Made by a program: the position numbers and the translations under genes
Notes under the pieces: generated by a model
Database searches by the model: none
The model's input: only the letters and a program-made list of their open reading frames with translations
Told to the model about the DNA's origin: nothing
Assembly (NCBI GenBank): GCA_023614405.1
Contig: CM042685.1
Coordinates: 184,484,257-184,548,256 of the forward strand
Direction: 5' to 3'
Source: Avena insularis
Lineage: Eukaryota; Streptophyta; Magnoliopsida; Poales; Poaceae
Length of the DNA: 64,000 nt
Shown here: piece after piece, positions 11,620 to 24,433 of the stretch
How the letters are laid out: every line of letters begins with the position of its first letter
How positions within the stretch are numbered: the first letter of the stretch is position 1

Positions 11620-14600
11620 TGTAGCACCCTGGGTAAAACCACTACTAAAAAACCCGCCTGCGGTTACCTCTGTGCATCATCATGGCATCATCATCATGCA
11701 TACCTGTAAAACCCTATATCGTTTTCTACTTTACATCTTCTCTTTACATTCAAATTATATCTCTTACTATTTAAATCGTGTAAAGATGTTTACCAAAATA
11801 ATTTTGAACAAAAGAACATAAAACAACAAATATTTTAAATATATATAAAAAATACTACCTAGACCTAAACCGGTCAGGCCCAAGGCCCAACCAAAGTCCA
11901 CATACAACCCAGGAAATAAAAACCCTAAACCTACCCCAAACCCTAATTATACTCTACCCTAGCCTAACCCTAATCCCACCTCTTCCATACTCCCCAGCAG
12001 CCGCCGCCACCCTTGGCACTCACACAACACACGCACGCACTCGGTGCACGCAACACACCAACCCTGCCGCGTACGCACCTCCCGCTCCCAACACGATCGG
12101 CCCGTACACCACCACACAACCCCACTTCCCCCGCTATCCGGGCCTCGTCTCTCTGCTGCGACCTCCCTCTCGATCTCCAGCACCGACCGTCGCTGCCGGC
12201 CTCCTCAGGCGTCCCCGCCTCAGTCGCCCTCCCATTTGCCGCTGGTGCTTCCCCGCCTCCCAGGAACCGTGACAGCCTCGCCTCTCCCGTCCTCTCAGGC
12301 CGCCGCTGCACGCCCTCTCCCCGGCGTCGCCAAGGAGCCGGCTGCCACCGCGTCGCCTTCCTCTTCCTCGGCTCCTCACCGCCTTCCCGTCGCCCGCCGC
12401 TGCGCGGTACCCCTCCTCCTGCCACGCGTCTGCAAGCCGTGGGCTCCCCCCGTACCAAGCTCCGGTCGCCCCTCCGTCTGCTCGGCCCCCCGCCTTCGGA
12501 CTGCCGGGTCCCGCCTCGCGCCCCTGTTCCCCATCTTCGGCGTGTACCATGTCGCTGACCTCCTAGAAGCTTTCCGCCGCCAAGGGCCAGGTTGACACAT
12601 TGGTTTTGTTTCCATGGTGTGCACCTGCCCGTTCCAATTTGTTACCCGTGTCGTGAGATATTGGCTATTGCCACTGCTCCGTTTCGTCTGACAATTTCTT
12701 GTTTGGTTCCTTTATATGTGCTTGACGAAGTAACGAAGTGAGGATGTGAATGTCGTGTGGCCATCTATTTTGGGTGCTCTGATCTTCGAGTAAATTTGGG
12801 CATGATCTTCTCGCCGACGAGGCCAACCCAAGGCCGACACATTCGAAGGTTGTATAAGGCGTGACTCAAAGGATACCGACACCAATCCAATATCGTCTTC
12901 TCAGATCCTAACACCCTGAAGACCCTGATCTTAGAGGCGAAGACCGATCCCGGAACGCCATGACCTCCTACAAGATCCGAAGACCGTACCCGAACCCCTT
13001 CGGCGAACCCTCAAGATCGCCGACCCCTATGTGTGACCCTTTTCCTCGAAGCCCTATTTTTATAAATGACATATATATTTGTTTCATCAATTGTTCATGA
13101 TTGCATTCATATCATGTGGTTTGGGGGTATTATGCTGATTCACCTAACAATTAAATATAGAGTCCATATGCGGGTGAATCTAGTCTAATATTGGTCTCAT
13201 TTAAATTTGTGCATCGAACCGGTGATATAATTTTGCCTTGTTAAGACAACATTTAAATTGCGGGGTATCTAAACAACATGAACCTTCCAAGTAAATGCCG
13301 GGACCCCGGTTCTGCTTAATATTGCCTAATTGCCTTGCATCATTGCCATGTCATACATCATACATGCATCATGCCCGATCTTTCGTCGTAGTATTAAATA
13401 GTGCATCCGGTGTTTGTGCTAGTGTTTTGCTTCTTCACGGACTAGGCCGATGAGTTGATGCGAGTATCGACCTGATCCCCGGTGAACCCTCGGCAATGTT
13501 TTCAGGCGAGCAATCTCCCCCTTTCTACCTATCTTACTTTTATAGTATTTATTCCCTCCTGTTGATCTATTGCTATTTGTGTTGCGATGCTATAGATTCT
13601 GTACCCCGTTATACTTCCCTGCAGCCCTTATATTGCCATGGACACATCCTATTACCTGTTGTTTGGTAGATAGTCGGCCTTGCGAGTCATAGTTGCTTGC
13701 GCAGGTGATGTGTCGCGTCGTCGATCTTACACAGTTGTTGGAGTAATGTCGCATATTTATGGTTGGAGATGATCATGGCTTTAATTACCGTTTAATAACT
13801 AAAATTGAAGTAGGTAAATAATGCAGAGGCACAAGTGGGCAATATATGTTATTTGGTTTTTAACCGTCCACTTGTGTCCCGTAGGACCCCGAGTACTTGA
13901 TACCTGTTCTTTGAATATTCGCACTATCCGCATGTGGGACCATGAATCCCCCAAGCCAGAGCTTGAGTCATATATTATTTCTTGGGGCCACAAACTAGTT
14001 TGGGGCTTTATTACTATTCTGTACTTATGCCATGCTTTACTGCTTTATTTACGATTGCGCGTGGAGCGCCTGTACTATTTAGGTAAGCGGAGTGTTTTCG
14101 CGGTATCGACAAGCCCAGTCACACTTTCGGGTTCCCAGTCATTTACAACCATTGACGCAAACCTCTGGGTCCGTTCCGGAGCCGGCCAACTTTGTTGCGG
14201 GTAGCATGGTGGGGTGGCCCCCTGAAATTTATATGAATCTTGCAATTGCTCTATCGTGATGCCTCGTTGGGTTTTTATTTGGTTTTTCTCGAGGTTGATC
14301 GTGGTGTGTTGCTATTTGTGCCCCCCTACAGGGTAAAACTTTCTGAAAGCCATGTCCGCGGTTATGGACGACTTGGAGCACAGTATCTCGATCATAGACA
14401 ACCATAACTAAAGTAGTGCTATAAATTTGACTTTATAATGACTAGTAATCAGCTTCACTATAATGGAATGGCTAAATAAAAGTGCCAACAATTGCTGGTT
14501 TGGATTGTCACCTGTTACCATTGTATCTGACTAGTAAGTATTGCAACCACAACGGAATGGCTAAATAAAAGTACCAACAACTGCTAAGTTTTGGGATGCC

Positions 14601-15399
14601 TCATGCTATATGTATCTGACTAGTAAGTACTACAACTACAACGGAATGGTTAACTAAAACTGCCCACTGCTTATTATATCAGGATGACTCATGCTATCTA
14701 TATCTGACTAGTAATTGCCGCAACTATAACGGAATGAATAAAACTACCAACTGTGTGAGTTCCTCGGTTGACTTCCTCGTTTGGTCTCGAGGGGGAAATA
14801 TCAGGATGGGTATGCTTGATGATAGTTTCAGGTTGGGTCCGAATAGGTATTTCTTATCCCTATCTGATAGCCACCAGCTGTATTGAGTCTCTATAGGTTG
14901 TTTAGCGCATGCTCCGCTGCCGCTTAAGTCTAACATACCTATGTAGGCGAGGACCGCCGAATTCTAGTCTCGCCGTGTACTGGCCTCAGTACTGACCACT
15001 CTCTTTTTCCTTTGCCCTTTGTCGGCACCCCTTTTGTTTAAGCAGGTTTTGAGATTGACGTCGTTAGCAGGATTACCCTTCCGGCTTGGCCTGGGCAGGG
15101 TTATATACGCCATTGGTTATTCTTCAGGGCTCTTAGCCCCATTTGCATCTTGTCCGTAGTCGGACGTTGTATCGTTTCCAAGGTGATTTCGATCTTTGTA
15201 TTGTATATCTGTATTCTTGACTCTTTGAGTCATTGTTGTATATATCTGTTCTGTGGGTTCCATCGTGGACTATTGTGTAATGGTATTACTTGTTTTCCAC
15301 CTGCACGAAAGTGCCTGGTGGGCACCTTTGAATCGTTTCTATGCGGGTTTGGCGGGAATCGCTGAAACGTGCATAGGGTCGATTCTGAGGGTGTTACAA
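11620..15399 (+). mobile_element. Solo LTR of the 4-kb LTR family
   Basis: This is a 3780-bp inverted copy of the LTRs at 1111-5078 and 5878-9825, reading TGTAGCACCC...GGGTGTTACA. It is flanked by perfect ATGGC duplications. No primer site, internal region or second LTR is present, so it is what remains after recombination between two LTRs. It is clearly more diverged from the two paired LTRs than they are from each other. It carries four rather than three ACTAGT repeats (14430-14760). The 11990-12590 part is GC-rich and mimics coding sequence (Pro/Ala/Arg-rich frames), but these frames are not conserved in the other copies. Confidence 0.88.
14430..14760 (+). repeat. Four degenerate ~90-bp tandem repeats inside the solo LTR
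   Basis: Units repeat the words TGACTAGTAA, ACAACGGAATGG and AATAAAA..CCAAC. ACTAGT occurs at about 14439, 14530, 14618 and 14709, a spacing of 88-91 bases. The paired LTRs of the complete element have three such units (ACTAGT near 1787, 1864 and 1951). Confidence 0.7.
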
Positions 15400-15860
15400 T
15401 GGCCGACGAAGAGCCGATGTATGTCGGAGAGCTGGAGTAGGGGACGTTGATGTTGATGTTGAAGGGAGGAGGAGGGCGAGGTGCAGGGCAGGGAAGAGCA
15501 TGTTCGGGTTGAACCCGCCGTCGAACTCAGGGAAGGAGTACCTCTACTGCGGGTTCGCCTCCTGGAACATGGCTGACGAGATCGACGAGAACCCGATTGG
15601 CGATCCGACGCTTGGTTGGCTCCCCCAGTGCACGGTGTACTGCGTGGGGACGATCGGCGTCGGGCGTGACATCGCCATACATGCGGCTCGCGCCAAAGCC
15701 GCCTACGCTTCCCTCATCGCCTGCTCCTCCGACCTTGTCGTCCTGTCCATGCGGCTATCTGTTTTGATCTTCCTACGTCAGACTTGTTTCAACCACTCGG
15801 CGTCGGTCAAGCCCTCCGACCACGGCATCGGCGCCCTCGCCTTTTTCACCTTCGGTTCGT
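15400..15860 (-). pseudogene. PIF/Harbinger-associated SANT/Myb-like ORF, 5' part, broken
   Basis: Minus-strand reading gives WSEGLTDAEWLKQV, a stop, then an SEEQAMREA stretch with another stop. TQYTVHWGSQPSVGSPIG and FPEFDGGFNPNMLFPAL follow, down to the ATGGC duplication at 15404. The reading resumes at 11619 after the solo LTR. At least three in-frame stops show it is dead. An open frame on the opposite strand (15500-16135) is its shadow. The sequence upstream on the minus strand (15890-16090) is GC-rich and may be the old leader of this transposon gene. Confidence 0.55.
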
Positions 15861-16459
15861 CGATGGTGGGTCAGGGTTTGACGAAAGCCTTGAATGACAT
15901 GGTGGGCGGGAGTTCAAGGAACTGGCGGGAGATGCGGCAGGGAATGGAGAAGAAAGGCGGGAGGGGAAGAAGAAAAAGGCGGGAGCTTGGCCTCGAGTCG
16001 CCGACAGGGTTGGTCCACCCGTTTTTTCGCTTCGTCCGACGTTTTCAGGCGGTTCCCAGCGTCCCAGATTTGGCCCAGAAACGCCGGATAAGAGTTAGGC
16101 TAAATTCAACACTATTCAGTATCCTAGAAACATGACAGTACGAAATATCACTGTTCGGATGAAAAAAATGTCATAGAAACACCATCTATTATCCTCGCTC
16201 GCTTTGACAAGTCGTCTATAAACCTCCCCAAACTCACGTCCACGTCACAACATTCTATATGCATATGACCATCTTTTTTTTTTTGAGAATGCAACGTGGA
16301 CCATCTGAGCACGCAAATTGGAATGGGCCTAAATTTCTGCCCACGCAAGAATGCATGCGAGTAACGGACCCGTTGGACCATCTGAGCACGAGAGACCCTC
16401 AAAAAAAAAATCTGAGCACGAGAGAAGTTCTAAAAAAACAAATCTGAGCAACTGAATTC
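15861..16459. other. Spacer between the dead transposon ORF and PRMT6
   Basis: There is no credible gene here. 15861-16090 looks like the GC-rich leader of the minus-strand transposon ORF. From 16100 the sequence is AT-rich with A-runs. A short repeat 'atctgagcacgagaga' and variants occur near 16304, 16380, 16410 and 16442. The PRMT6 promoter must lie here, but I see no convincing TATA box. Confidence 0.5.
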
Positions 16460-16547
16460 CATAGTGGTTCGCCGTCTCCAGTCCCAGTGTCCTTCGCCCC
16501 ACTCGCGACAAGCCACAAGCGACGGACGCAGGACAACTTTCTCCCAG

Positions 16548-19500
16548 ATGTTCGCCGGCGGTGCCGACGGCAACGGTCACCTGCCGCGTCCGCGCAGGCC
16601 GAGGCGCGTCGGCGGCGTGGGGTCCCCTTTGGACCAGGCCGCCTCGGCGCCGCCGCATCCCGCGCCGCCGCCCTGCACCGACTACGACATGGCCTACTTC
16701 AAGGCCTACTCCCACATCGGCGTCCACGAGGAAATGCTCAAGGTTACAAGCGCGTGCGCGCTCACGCTCTCTCATTTCTCTCTATATGGATTCTGCCCCG
16801 TGTAATCATGTTGGAGGGCAGGGTGCCTGGCTGTTGCATTGGTGGGGTTAGGGTTTTGTTTACTGAGGGCAGCAATCTGTGGACAGAGTTCGTGGGATCG
16901 TCTCCGTCGAACGAAACACGCTCGTCTGAGGTTCCTTACTGTTTCATCATCTGCGAGGATGTGACCAGTGTAGTATTTGCCATAGGTTCAGTTAGTGTAT
17001 AAGCTCACAGAGTTGGGGATTTTTATTGACTAAATACAAAATTCTAGGAATCCTGTTTTTTTTGCACGAGAAGATGGCTTGTCTTAATGTTTACGATCAT
17101 ACACCGTTTGTCTGAATATTTGTTTGGCTTTGTCAGGTAAAAGATTAATGGCCGCTACTCAAATCACTTAATATAGGACAACATAAGCCACACAAAGAGA
17201 ACAATGCCACGATTGTTTCGGTTTGTCAGAAAATTAACAAGAAAAATTGTATGCGTCTGTATCCTGTATGGAGGTGCTAACATTACACTTTTGTTGCCCA
17301 AATGCTATGCTGAGATGGTAGATTGTTTGTCAACAGTCACGTACCTGGAAATTTCCAGATGCTGGTATCTGGTCATTCATAATGTCTGGTGCTAAGATTG
17401 CAGCCTGACATGTATTGATAGATTATGAATTGCTAGCATGGCTGACACAGAGTACCACAGTGTATCTGTCGTATTACTGTTAAACCTAATAAAAAATGTC
17501 AGAATGTATCACTAATAGTAATATGAGGTTCTTTTGTTGTGTGTGTGTGTGCTTTAGGTTGTCTAGGTGATTTCAATAGCGTCTCTTGATTGCTCAGGTC
17601 TCGAGCTATTGCAATATCATCCTTTTTGAATTGACATTGATCTTGAGATTGCTAATTGCAGGATCATGTGAGGACTAATACTTACAGAAATGCTATCATG
17701 CATCACAAAGATTTAATTTCAGGCAAGGTTAGTCACTTACAATTTGTTTGCTTACTGGACAACATGATATTCTTGTATAGGTATCAAACATGATACAGCT
17801 TTCTTTTTACTCAATTAACGCTCATTAATGTCTGAATTGACTATTTTCAGGTCGTGTTGGATGTTGGCTGTGGCACTGGCGTTCTTTCTATATTTTGTGC
17901 ATTTGCTGGTGCCACTCGGGTAACTTCAACAGTTAATTATTAGCTGCGCACTTATTTGTTGCTGATGGTTTTATAGTGTCCTTCACTACATCGATGTGTG
18001 ATGAACCCGGCAAATTTTATTTGTCAAGATTTTCCCTCATTTTTGTTCTTTTTTTATTTTCTATATAAATTGATCACTTCGTGAATTCATACTTGGCAGA
18101 TGTTGATCAGTTGTGTAATCATGATTTTTTTTTGTTTTTTTGGATTGTACATGTCTATTTCTGAACATTATATCTGACTAAAAATGACATCCTCAAGAGA
18201 GAACCCAGAAGTAAGCTCGTTACACCCGAAATAGTTAGATTGGCACTAGATAGTCATTTAGAAAGCTGCATTTATTGCATGCATTGATCATTTAATATTT
18301 ATCTAACCAGAAGATCTATTGTACCAGATGTTTACCAAAGAGTAGCAGTGCCTGTGTTTACACTTTTTTGTGCTTTGAAATAGCTTTCTTTTTATAGCAA
18401 TTAAACCCTCTCTTTTATTTTAGAAAACAACTCATGTATGCTGTGTAATGATAGGGGTTGAATTTGCATGAGGGTTGCATATTATTTATAGTTATTTCTA
18501 TGTGCCAATTCATTTCATGATAGAGATGGCAGATTACTTGTTTTTCATTCATTTATAATCCATCTGCTGATGAATTTATTGTACTTTCAGGTCTATGCAG
18601 TTGATGCAAGTGATATTGCGTTACAGGTAGACCCCTTCCTTTTGAAATTGCAAAACTACAAGTATATTTAATAAACTAGTGCAGTAGTGCTACTCTGCTG
18701 TGTCTTTTTGCTGCACAGAAATATTAACATTCTGTCCTTGTTACCGAATTGGATAGTAGATCTTCTATATATTGACAAGGTCCATCCTAGCTCTTCTCGT
18801 GTATGCTTGTTGACAACTAACTACGACATGGATGAAGCCCTTTATGATCAAATAAATAATTTTCTCTTAGAATATTGATAAAGAAATACTTAGTAGCTTG
18901 AAAAGTGGTGCTACCAGTAGCAAATTCACTTGATGTTATGTTTCAATTCTATCCGCTGATAATTTGTATGCTCGTAAAATGCCTTATGCAGTTTAGTTGG
19001 TACACATTTTTTACTAACATTATTTTGTTATTAGCTTCCACAAATGATAATGTTGGTTCTCTTTTTTTTTAATCTGAACATGTTTAGGCAGTGGAAATTG
19101 TGAGAGAAAATGAGCTGTCTGACAAAGTCATTGTTTTGCATGGCCGAATTGAGGTACACTTTTCTAGCTAAAGCCTTTGCCATTTCATCACCATTTGCAT
19201 ATACCTGTATCATAGTTTTATTTGAAGGTTGGAACATTCTCTTGCTTTTGTGATTATACAACTTAGCATCGTGCTTGCAATTATATCTTTATTGTAGTTG
19301 TGCCAGACTACTTAAAATTCTACTTTGAGATCTTCAACATCATGCAACTTAAGTATTGCAATATTCAAATGCAGGATGTCCAGATTGAAGAAAAAGTTGA
19401 TGTCATCATATCTGAATGGATGGGTTACATGCTTCTCTATGAGGTTCTATTACTATCTTGTTTGTATAATTAGACTTATCCTACACATCACTTTATGTCT

Positions 19501-21849
19501 GTCCTGTATGTGAAATTTGAAATATAGTCATGTTGATGCTAGAGTATGCTGGGGAGTGTAATTTTTGCTAGGGATAAATGGCTTAAGCCAGGGGGTCTTA
19601 TTCTTCCATCTCATGCATCGGTAAGAGTTTGAGCAAAATGTTATGCATCAGTTATTTGGTCGAGACATGTATTGAATAATTGTTAGGCTGACATAACAGA
19701 AATATTTGTGTTGCAGCTTTATCTTGCACCTATTACAAATTCGCGGAGATATCAGGATAGTATTTACTTCTGGCGAGATGTATATGGTATAAAAAGTAAG
19801 TTCATTGTCCTTTGTGTATGTTCTCTTTATAGCTTGTATAGATTCCCAACATATGAGGAGACTGGGTAGATTTAGTTGCTTGTTCGTACTGTGTCAATAG
19901 TTGAATGGCTTCCAAAGTTGGCCTGACACAGAAATTACAATTGTTTTTCAGTCTCAGATTAATCTGTAGTCTATTCTTTGATTGACTTCAGTGTCTTCTG
20001 TGATGCCTCTTGCAAAACAATGTGCATTCATGGAGCCTTCTGTTGAGACGATTAGTGGAGAGAATGTTTTGACATGGCCAGCAGTGGTAAGATAACTTCT
20101 GCTAAACTGTATATTCTTTTCTTCTCAACATGCAGTTTATTGCGCATATCACTCTCAGAACCCAACATATAAATTAATTCCTGTTTGTGTGCAGCTATAC
20201 TTTGTATAGATATATTTTTATGTGAGCTGCATTATTTTTAGTACAACTTACTCGGGGTCTCTGGAGCAGGTGGCACAAGTGGATTGCTATACAATTCAAG
20301 CTCCAGACCTTGAAACTATTACCGCTGCATTTAAGTTTACATCGATGTTGCAAGGTCAGTTGTATTTCATTTTTTCTACCTATGATACACATATGGTGAA
20401 GTAAACTTATGGTTTTATCTAGTAAATCTGCACTGCTGGTCTTTTTTACCGATTTATGATCACATCTGTGGAGTTCTTGGGCTATAACCGTACCAGGCCT
20501 GTCTGGGAGGGCTTAAGCTTTTGATCACTCTTGGACAGAGTGCTGTTGGAGAGGCTTTTAGATAAGATGTGTGGTGTTTTTGTTGATAGAATAAATCTAT
20601 TCTCTACTCAAGCTCCCTAGCGATGTCGAAAGCGGAATTTATAGGACTTGTGGTAGAAGTGTTGCCTGTATTCTTACTGCAATCAGGAAGACATTTCCTG
20701 ATCACTAACATGTTGTGGCAAGGTCGCAATTCTTACCAGCCTCAGGTGGCTAACTGGTGTTAAGCATGTATGGTTATAGGACTATTGAAATTCTGGTAAC
20801 TTAGTCATTTTTTTCAACACAGTGCTCTTTCTTCTTTTCTGAATGTATCAATTAGATATTTCACTCAAGTCTTGTTATTGACCGGGCACAAAGATTTAGA
20901 AAGTTCTAAGAATGAGGAAACCACAAAATAGAATGTCCATGGTACCTTTCCATTAAGTGCTCTGGTGAGATAAAAAATGATGTTTGCGTGGGTAGTCATA
21001 CATACATGAAATCATAGACTTATATCAAATATATGTGTGCAATACTGTTTATTTTGGTCTAGATTGAGGCATTATTGGGCCTTGTTCAGGTGGAGTGTCA
21101 GCTGAAAGAAATTATTTGGTCCACTTATAGTTGAATATATCTTTTTCTCAAAAGTTACTGAAGACATGTGAAAAAAACTTAATCTTGGGTACAGTTGTAC
21201 TCTTTGAATATTTCTTGCTTGTCTTCATCCGCATGGAAATGCTAAGCCTGCTCTCTTCTGTCTTGTGCTATTTTTCAGCTCCATTGCATGGATTTGCATT
21301 TTGGTTTGATATCGAGTTTAACGGACCAGTTCGCCAGAAAGTCAAGAAGCAAGCAAGCCAACCCTTGGATGTGGACATGGAAATTTCTAGCCCAAGCAAC
21401 AAAAAGAAAAAACAAGATGTCTCGATTGTTTTATCAACTGCCCCAGAGGATGCGCCTACACATTGGCAGCAGGTGATTGCTATAAACAGTACCATACTGG
21501 TTTCCTTTTCATTTAGGTACATGGTTAGTTTGAAATTCCTAGAAAATTGATTGCTAACATCTGCAGGAATGCTGTTTCTTGTAATGCAGACTCTCTTGTA
21601 CTTATTTGAACCTATCGAGCTAAAGAAAGACCAGATTATGGAAGGTTCTGTTACCATATCTCAGAGCCGGCAACATGCCCGCTTCCTCAATATCTGCCTG
21701 AAATATTTGTGAGTTTTATTTCTCTGGTTTGGTTCTATCCAGTTTTTTCATTTCCAGCTTCCTCTTACAAGTTTAGTATAACCCTGAATCCTTCGTGTCT
21801 TTGCAGTACTGGAGATCAGTGGTATGTCAAAGAATCCGTGATGCGATAA
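16548..21849 (+). CDS. PRMT6: Protein arginine N-methyltransferase 6 (PRMT6), 13 exons, intact
   Basis: Thirteen exons give 1194 coding bases and 397 residues: 16548-16742, 17662-17727, 17851-17919, 18591-18626, 19088-19153, 19375-19443, 19543-19620, 19717-19795, 19992-20086, 20270-20354, 21279-21472, 21590-21708, 21807-21849. All introns are GT-AG and all phases join. The start ATG follows a GC-rich leader and opens a Pro/Arg-rich N-terminus. Class I methyltransferase signatures are present: VLDVGCGTG (residues 89-97, S-adenosylmethionine binding), VYAVDAS (post-I), SEWMGYMLLYE (157-167, the two catalytic glutamates) and THW (340-342). A KKKK patch lies at 321-324. Type I PRMTs make asymmetric dimethylarginine on histones and other proteins. 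The enzyme is probably nuclear, and length and order match rice PRMT6. No stops or shifts were found. Confidence 0.96.
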
Positions 21850-22160
21850 CACGGGAAACATCAACAGATTAGTGTTTTGCAGATAAATGCAGATCTATTT
21901 GCAAGTTTCACACATTTGGACTGAAGAGGGACATCATGATTGCGAATATATCAACATATGCAACCATTTAGGTCATATTTGGAACGCTGGAGTTTTTCGG
22001 AAATGGAGAAACTCCTCCACAACTTCAACAAAAAATCATTACTCCAAATCAGGCCTTAGTCATTGTTCACGGGCTTGAGTAGGTCAGTAGCATAATGATC
22101 ATCTGTATCTGATTGATGAAAAAGCATTTAGAAATGTAATAATTACAGGCTGGCCAAGGT
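21850..22160 (+). other. Probable 3' UTR of PRMT6
   Basis: AT-rich non-coding sequence follows the TAA at 21847-21849. No clear AATAAA was found. The end of the transcript cannot be placed from sequence alone. From about 21980 a stretch about gene-length-unrelated 'ggaacgctggagttttt' may already be repeat-derived. Confidence 0.4.
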
Positions 22161-22780
22161 AGTATAGATTTTTCCTTATGAAAATAGTACAGTTCGTCTT
22201 ATCTCATCTGATTAGTGACTTAGTCTTTACACTAGTTAGCCATGCGGATTGCTTCCATTGTTTGTAAGAACATGACATGCATCCAGCCCTTGAGAGGTTG
22301 CAATAACAACGCTAAGATTTTCCATGCGGTTGTGCAATCGTCATTTCTGACAAATAATTATCAATTGCATGCATATGGTTCGAAAACGCCTCCTTATACC
22401 ATTCAAAAGTCTTATCTTAAACTAAATTCCGTTACTGCTCTCAAGACATGGCACGGTTTTGTAACTGAAACGTTTGCAATATTCAGTATATTATGAACCA
22501 AAATTCAAACTAATGTACTTCCTCCATCTAAGATTTGTGTAGATTCACATGTATCTAGACGCCGTGTTTATCATGGGGAGCAATTATGAATTTCCCATGG
22601 GAGAAAAAAGGTCATTTGGAAGAAATAGGAAGTCAGTGGCACAACAAAATCAGCCATGTGGGAAGAAATAGGACGTCGGTTGCTGCAGTAGTATTTGATG
22701 TCTTGCAGATGTATGTGTGGAAGTCGGCGGGCGGCGGCGTTTCTCTTCTTCGATTGCGTCGGATGAAGACGCCGGTGTAG
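22161..22780. other. Intergenic; truncated MITE-like end near 22514-22565
   Basis: No gene is seen. The words 'tacttcctccatctaag' and 'tgtatctagac' near 22516-22560 match one end of a Stowaway/Mariner-type MITE common in grasses, but no partner end was found. The rest is unremarkable. Confidence 0.4.
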
Positions 22781-22782
22781 GG

Positions 22783-22910
22783 ATTTGGTAACCATGGGGA
22801 AGATCCCGGCCGACGTGCCACAAAGTCTCGGATTTGGTAACCATGGGGAAGATTCCGGCCGACGTGTCACAAAGTCGTCGACGTGCCACAAAGTCTCAGA
22901 TTCGTCACAT
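22783..22910 (+). repeat. Short tandem duplication, ~49-bp unit
   Basis: The unit 'gatttggtaaccatgggg...cgacgtgccacaaagtct' occurs twice in a row (from about 22783 and 22832) with few differences. A partial third copy ('gtcgacgtgccacaaagtctc') follows at about 22877. No coding role is apparent. Confidence 0.75.
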
Positions 22911-23254
22911 GCGTCGACTCGGTTCATTGGCTCGAAAAACATCCTTGTATGTGATGGTGCCCTCTCAGATCTAGGTATGGCGGTCGTTCGCCTCTTTTTC
23001 CGGCGCTACCATAGTGACGGAGGACGACGATTGACGACGGTTTGGCGAAGCACAAGTTTCTCTAAGGTGGAATTGTAATTTTACTTGTGGGTTTTTTTTG
23101 TGCAAAGTTGCTTGACAAGAATGTTTGTATTAGATGTTGACCATATATAATCTCTGGATTGTCTAAAGAAATATATGGTTACTTCAAAAAACAAACAGAA
23201 TCAGCCATGTGAAAACACCACTTCGAATAAAAGCAATGACTAAGATAATTTCAA

Positions 23255-23502
23255 GTACCCCTCCGATGCATAAATGTAAGGCTTATAAGTTTAGTTAAAA
23301 GGCAACAGTTTCTAAGTTTGACCAGGTTTATACACAAGAAAATATGAACATCTACAAAACTAAATCAATACCAATAGATTTATCATAAAATATATTTTCC
23401 TAATGTATCCATTTAATATTACAAATGTCCATAGTTTTATGTATAAACTTGGTTAACTTTTTACTAAACTTATACTATCTTATATTTTGGGATGGAGGAA
23501 GT
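23255..23502. mobile_element. Stowaway-like MITE
   Basis: The left end reads CCCCTCCGATGCATAAATG and the right end ATATTTTGGGATGGAGGAAG, which are roughly inverted repeats of the CTCCCTCC...GGGAGGGAG type. The interior is AT-rich with 'ctaagtttgaccaggttta' near one end and an inverted counterpart 'aaacttggttaac' near the other. Borders are approximate. Confidence 0.55.
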
Positions 23503-23690
23503 CATATACAATATCGTTCTTATTTCACAAGTCTTGCAGTGAGGAACACGTTAATTAAGAAACACACGTCACATTGGTATTTTTTCACACTTCTACAAAT
23601 TCAAATCGTTAACTGGTATTACGGCAGTTTTCTACCGAGTATTAACCTTACACAAGCTATTACTCCATAGTTCGTAGTATTACTTCCATA

Positions 23691-24299
23691 TCTATACCAC
23701 CGTATAGTGTATAAATAATTTTAAACATTGATCATTGGATAAAGATTATCAAATTCTAACATTGCTGATCATTGGATATTTTTCTCCATATATTAAATTA
23801 TGTCACGTCTATCATCTTAAAGATTCTATTGTTAGACTTCAGCATAATGGATACCATGCACAATCTTCAAAACATACTTCTCTAGCTAGTATCTTCTATG
23901 CTTATAATATCTCAATTTACTTTTTTTAATAGAATTATTATTTTTACTTTATTATTTTCTCTTGGTTCAAGACTATACCTTAAATAAAATTCATTTATGT
24001 TTTGTATCCGAAGCGCTAGCAATTCATGTTATTGTGCACTGTTAATACGAATGTGTTTAACAAATTTTAGCTATGTGTGAGTATGTCACGCAGTTTTCGA
24101 GTTTTAACTAGTTAATAACGGTTGCTTTCTAATAATATGAACTGGTGCAAGAACTAAATATAGACTCGATAGTTTATAGATGTGACTCGAAATTATATTT
24201 TTTTGAGCTTTACCAATTATAATTCGATATAGTGATGATATGTTATACTCCAAACTTCTATTATCTGAGCTCTCACGTGTTGCGCGTGCAACTTACTAG
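23691..24299 (+). mobile_element. Candidate small non-autonomous Helitron
   Basis: The right end reads CACG-loop-CGTG (24274-24288), then seven bases, then CTAG at 24296-24299 followed by T. This is the usual Helitron 3' layout (hairpin, CTRR, host T). A matching 5' start TCTATACC preceded by A is at 23691. The interior is AT-rich without genes. The hairpin stem is short, so this is tentative. Confidence 0.4.
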
Positions 24300-24433
24300 T
24301 ATTTATTAGATTTTCCAACATGTCCATGCATAGTTGAACTGTGATTAGTCATGAGTCCACATTGTTGTCGGCAGAAAAGAACTTCCATTGTGATTTTTTT
24401 GCATCATGTATCCAGAAAACATCACGGACATGC

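Noticed and set aside
12013..12595. Two overlapping ~180-codon frames in the solo LTR
   Set aside because: Both are Pro/Arg/Ser-rich, overlap in different frames, and have no conserved counterpart in the related LTRs.
15500..16135. 211-codon plus-strand frame
   Set aside because: It is antisense to the recognisable Harbinger-associated pseudogene on the minus strand.
22571..22942. 123-codon minus-strand frame
   Set aside because: It covers the 49-bp tandem duplication and reads the repeat, with no recognised domain.
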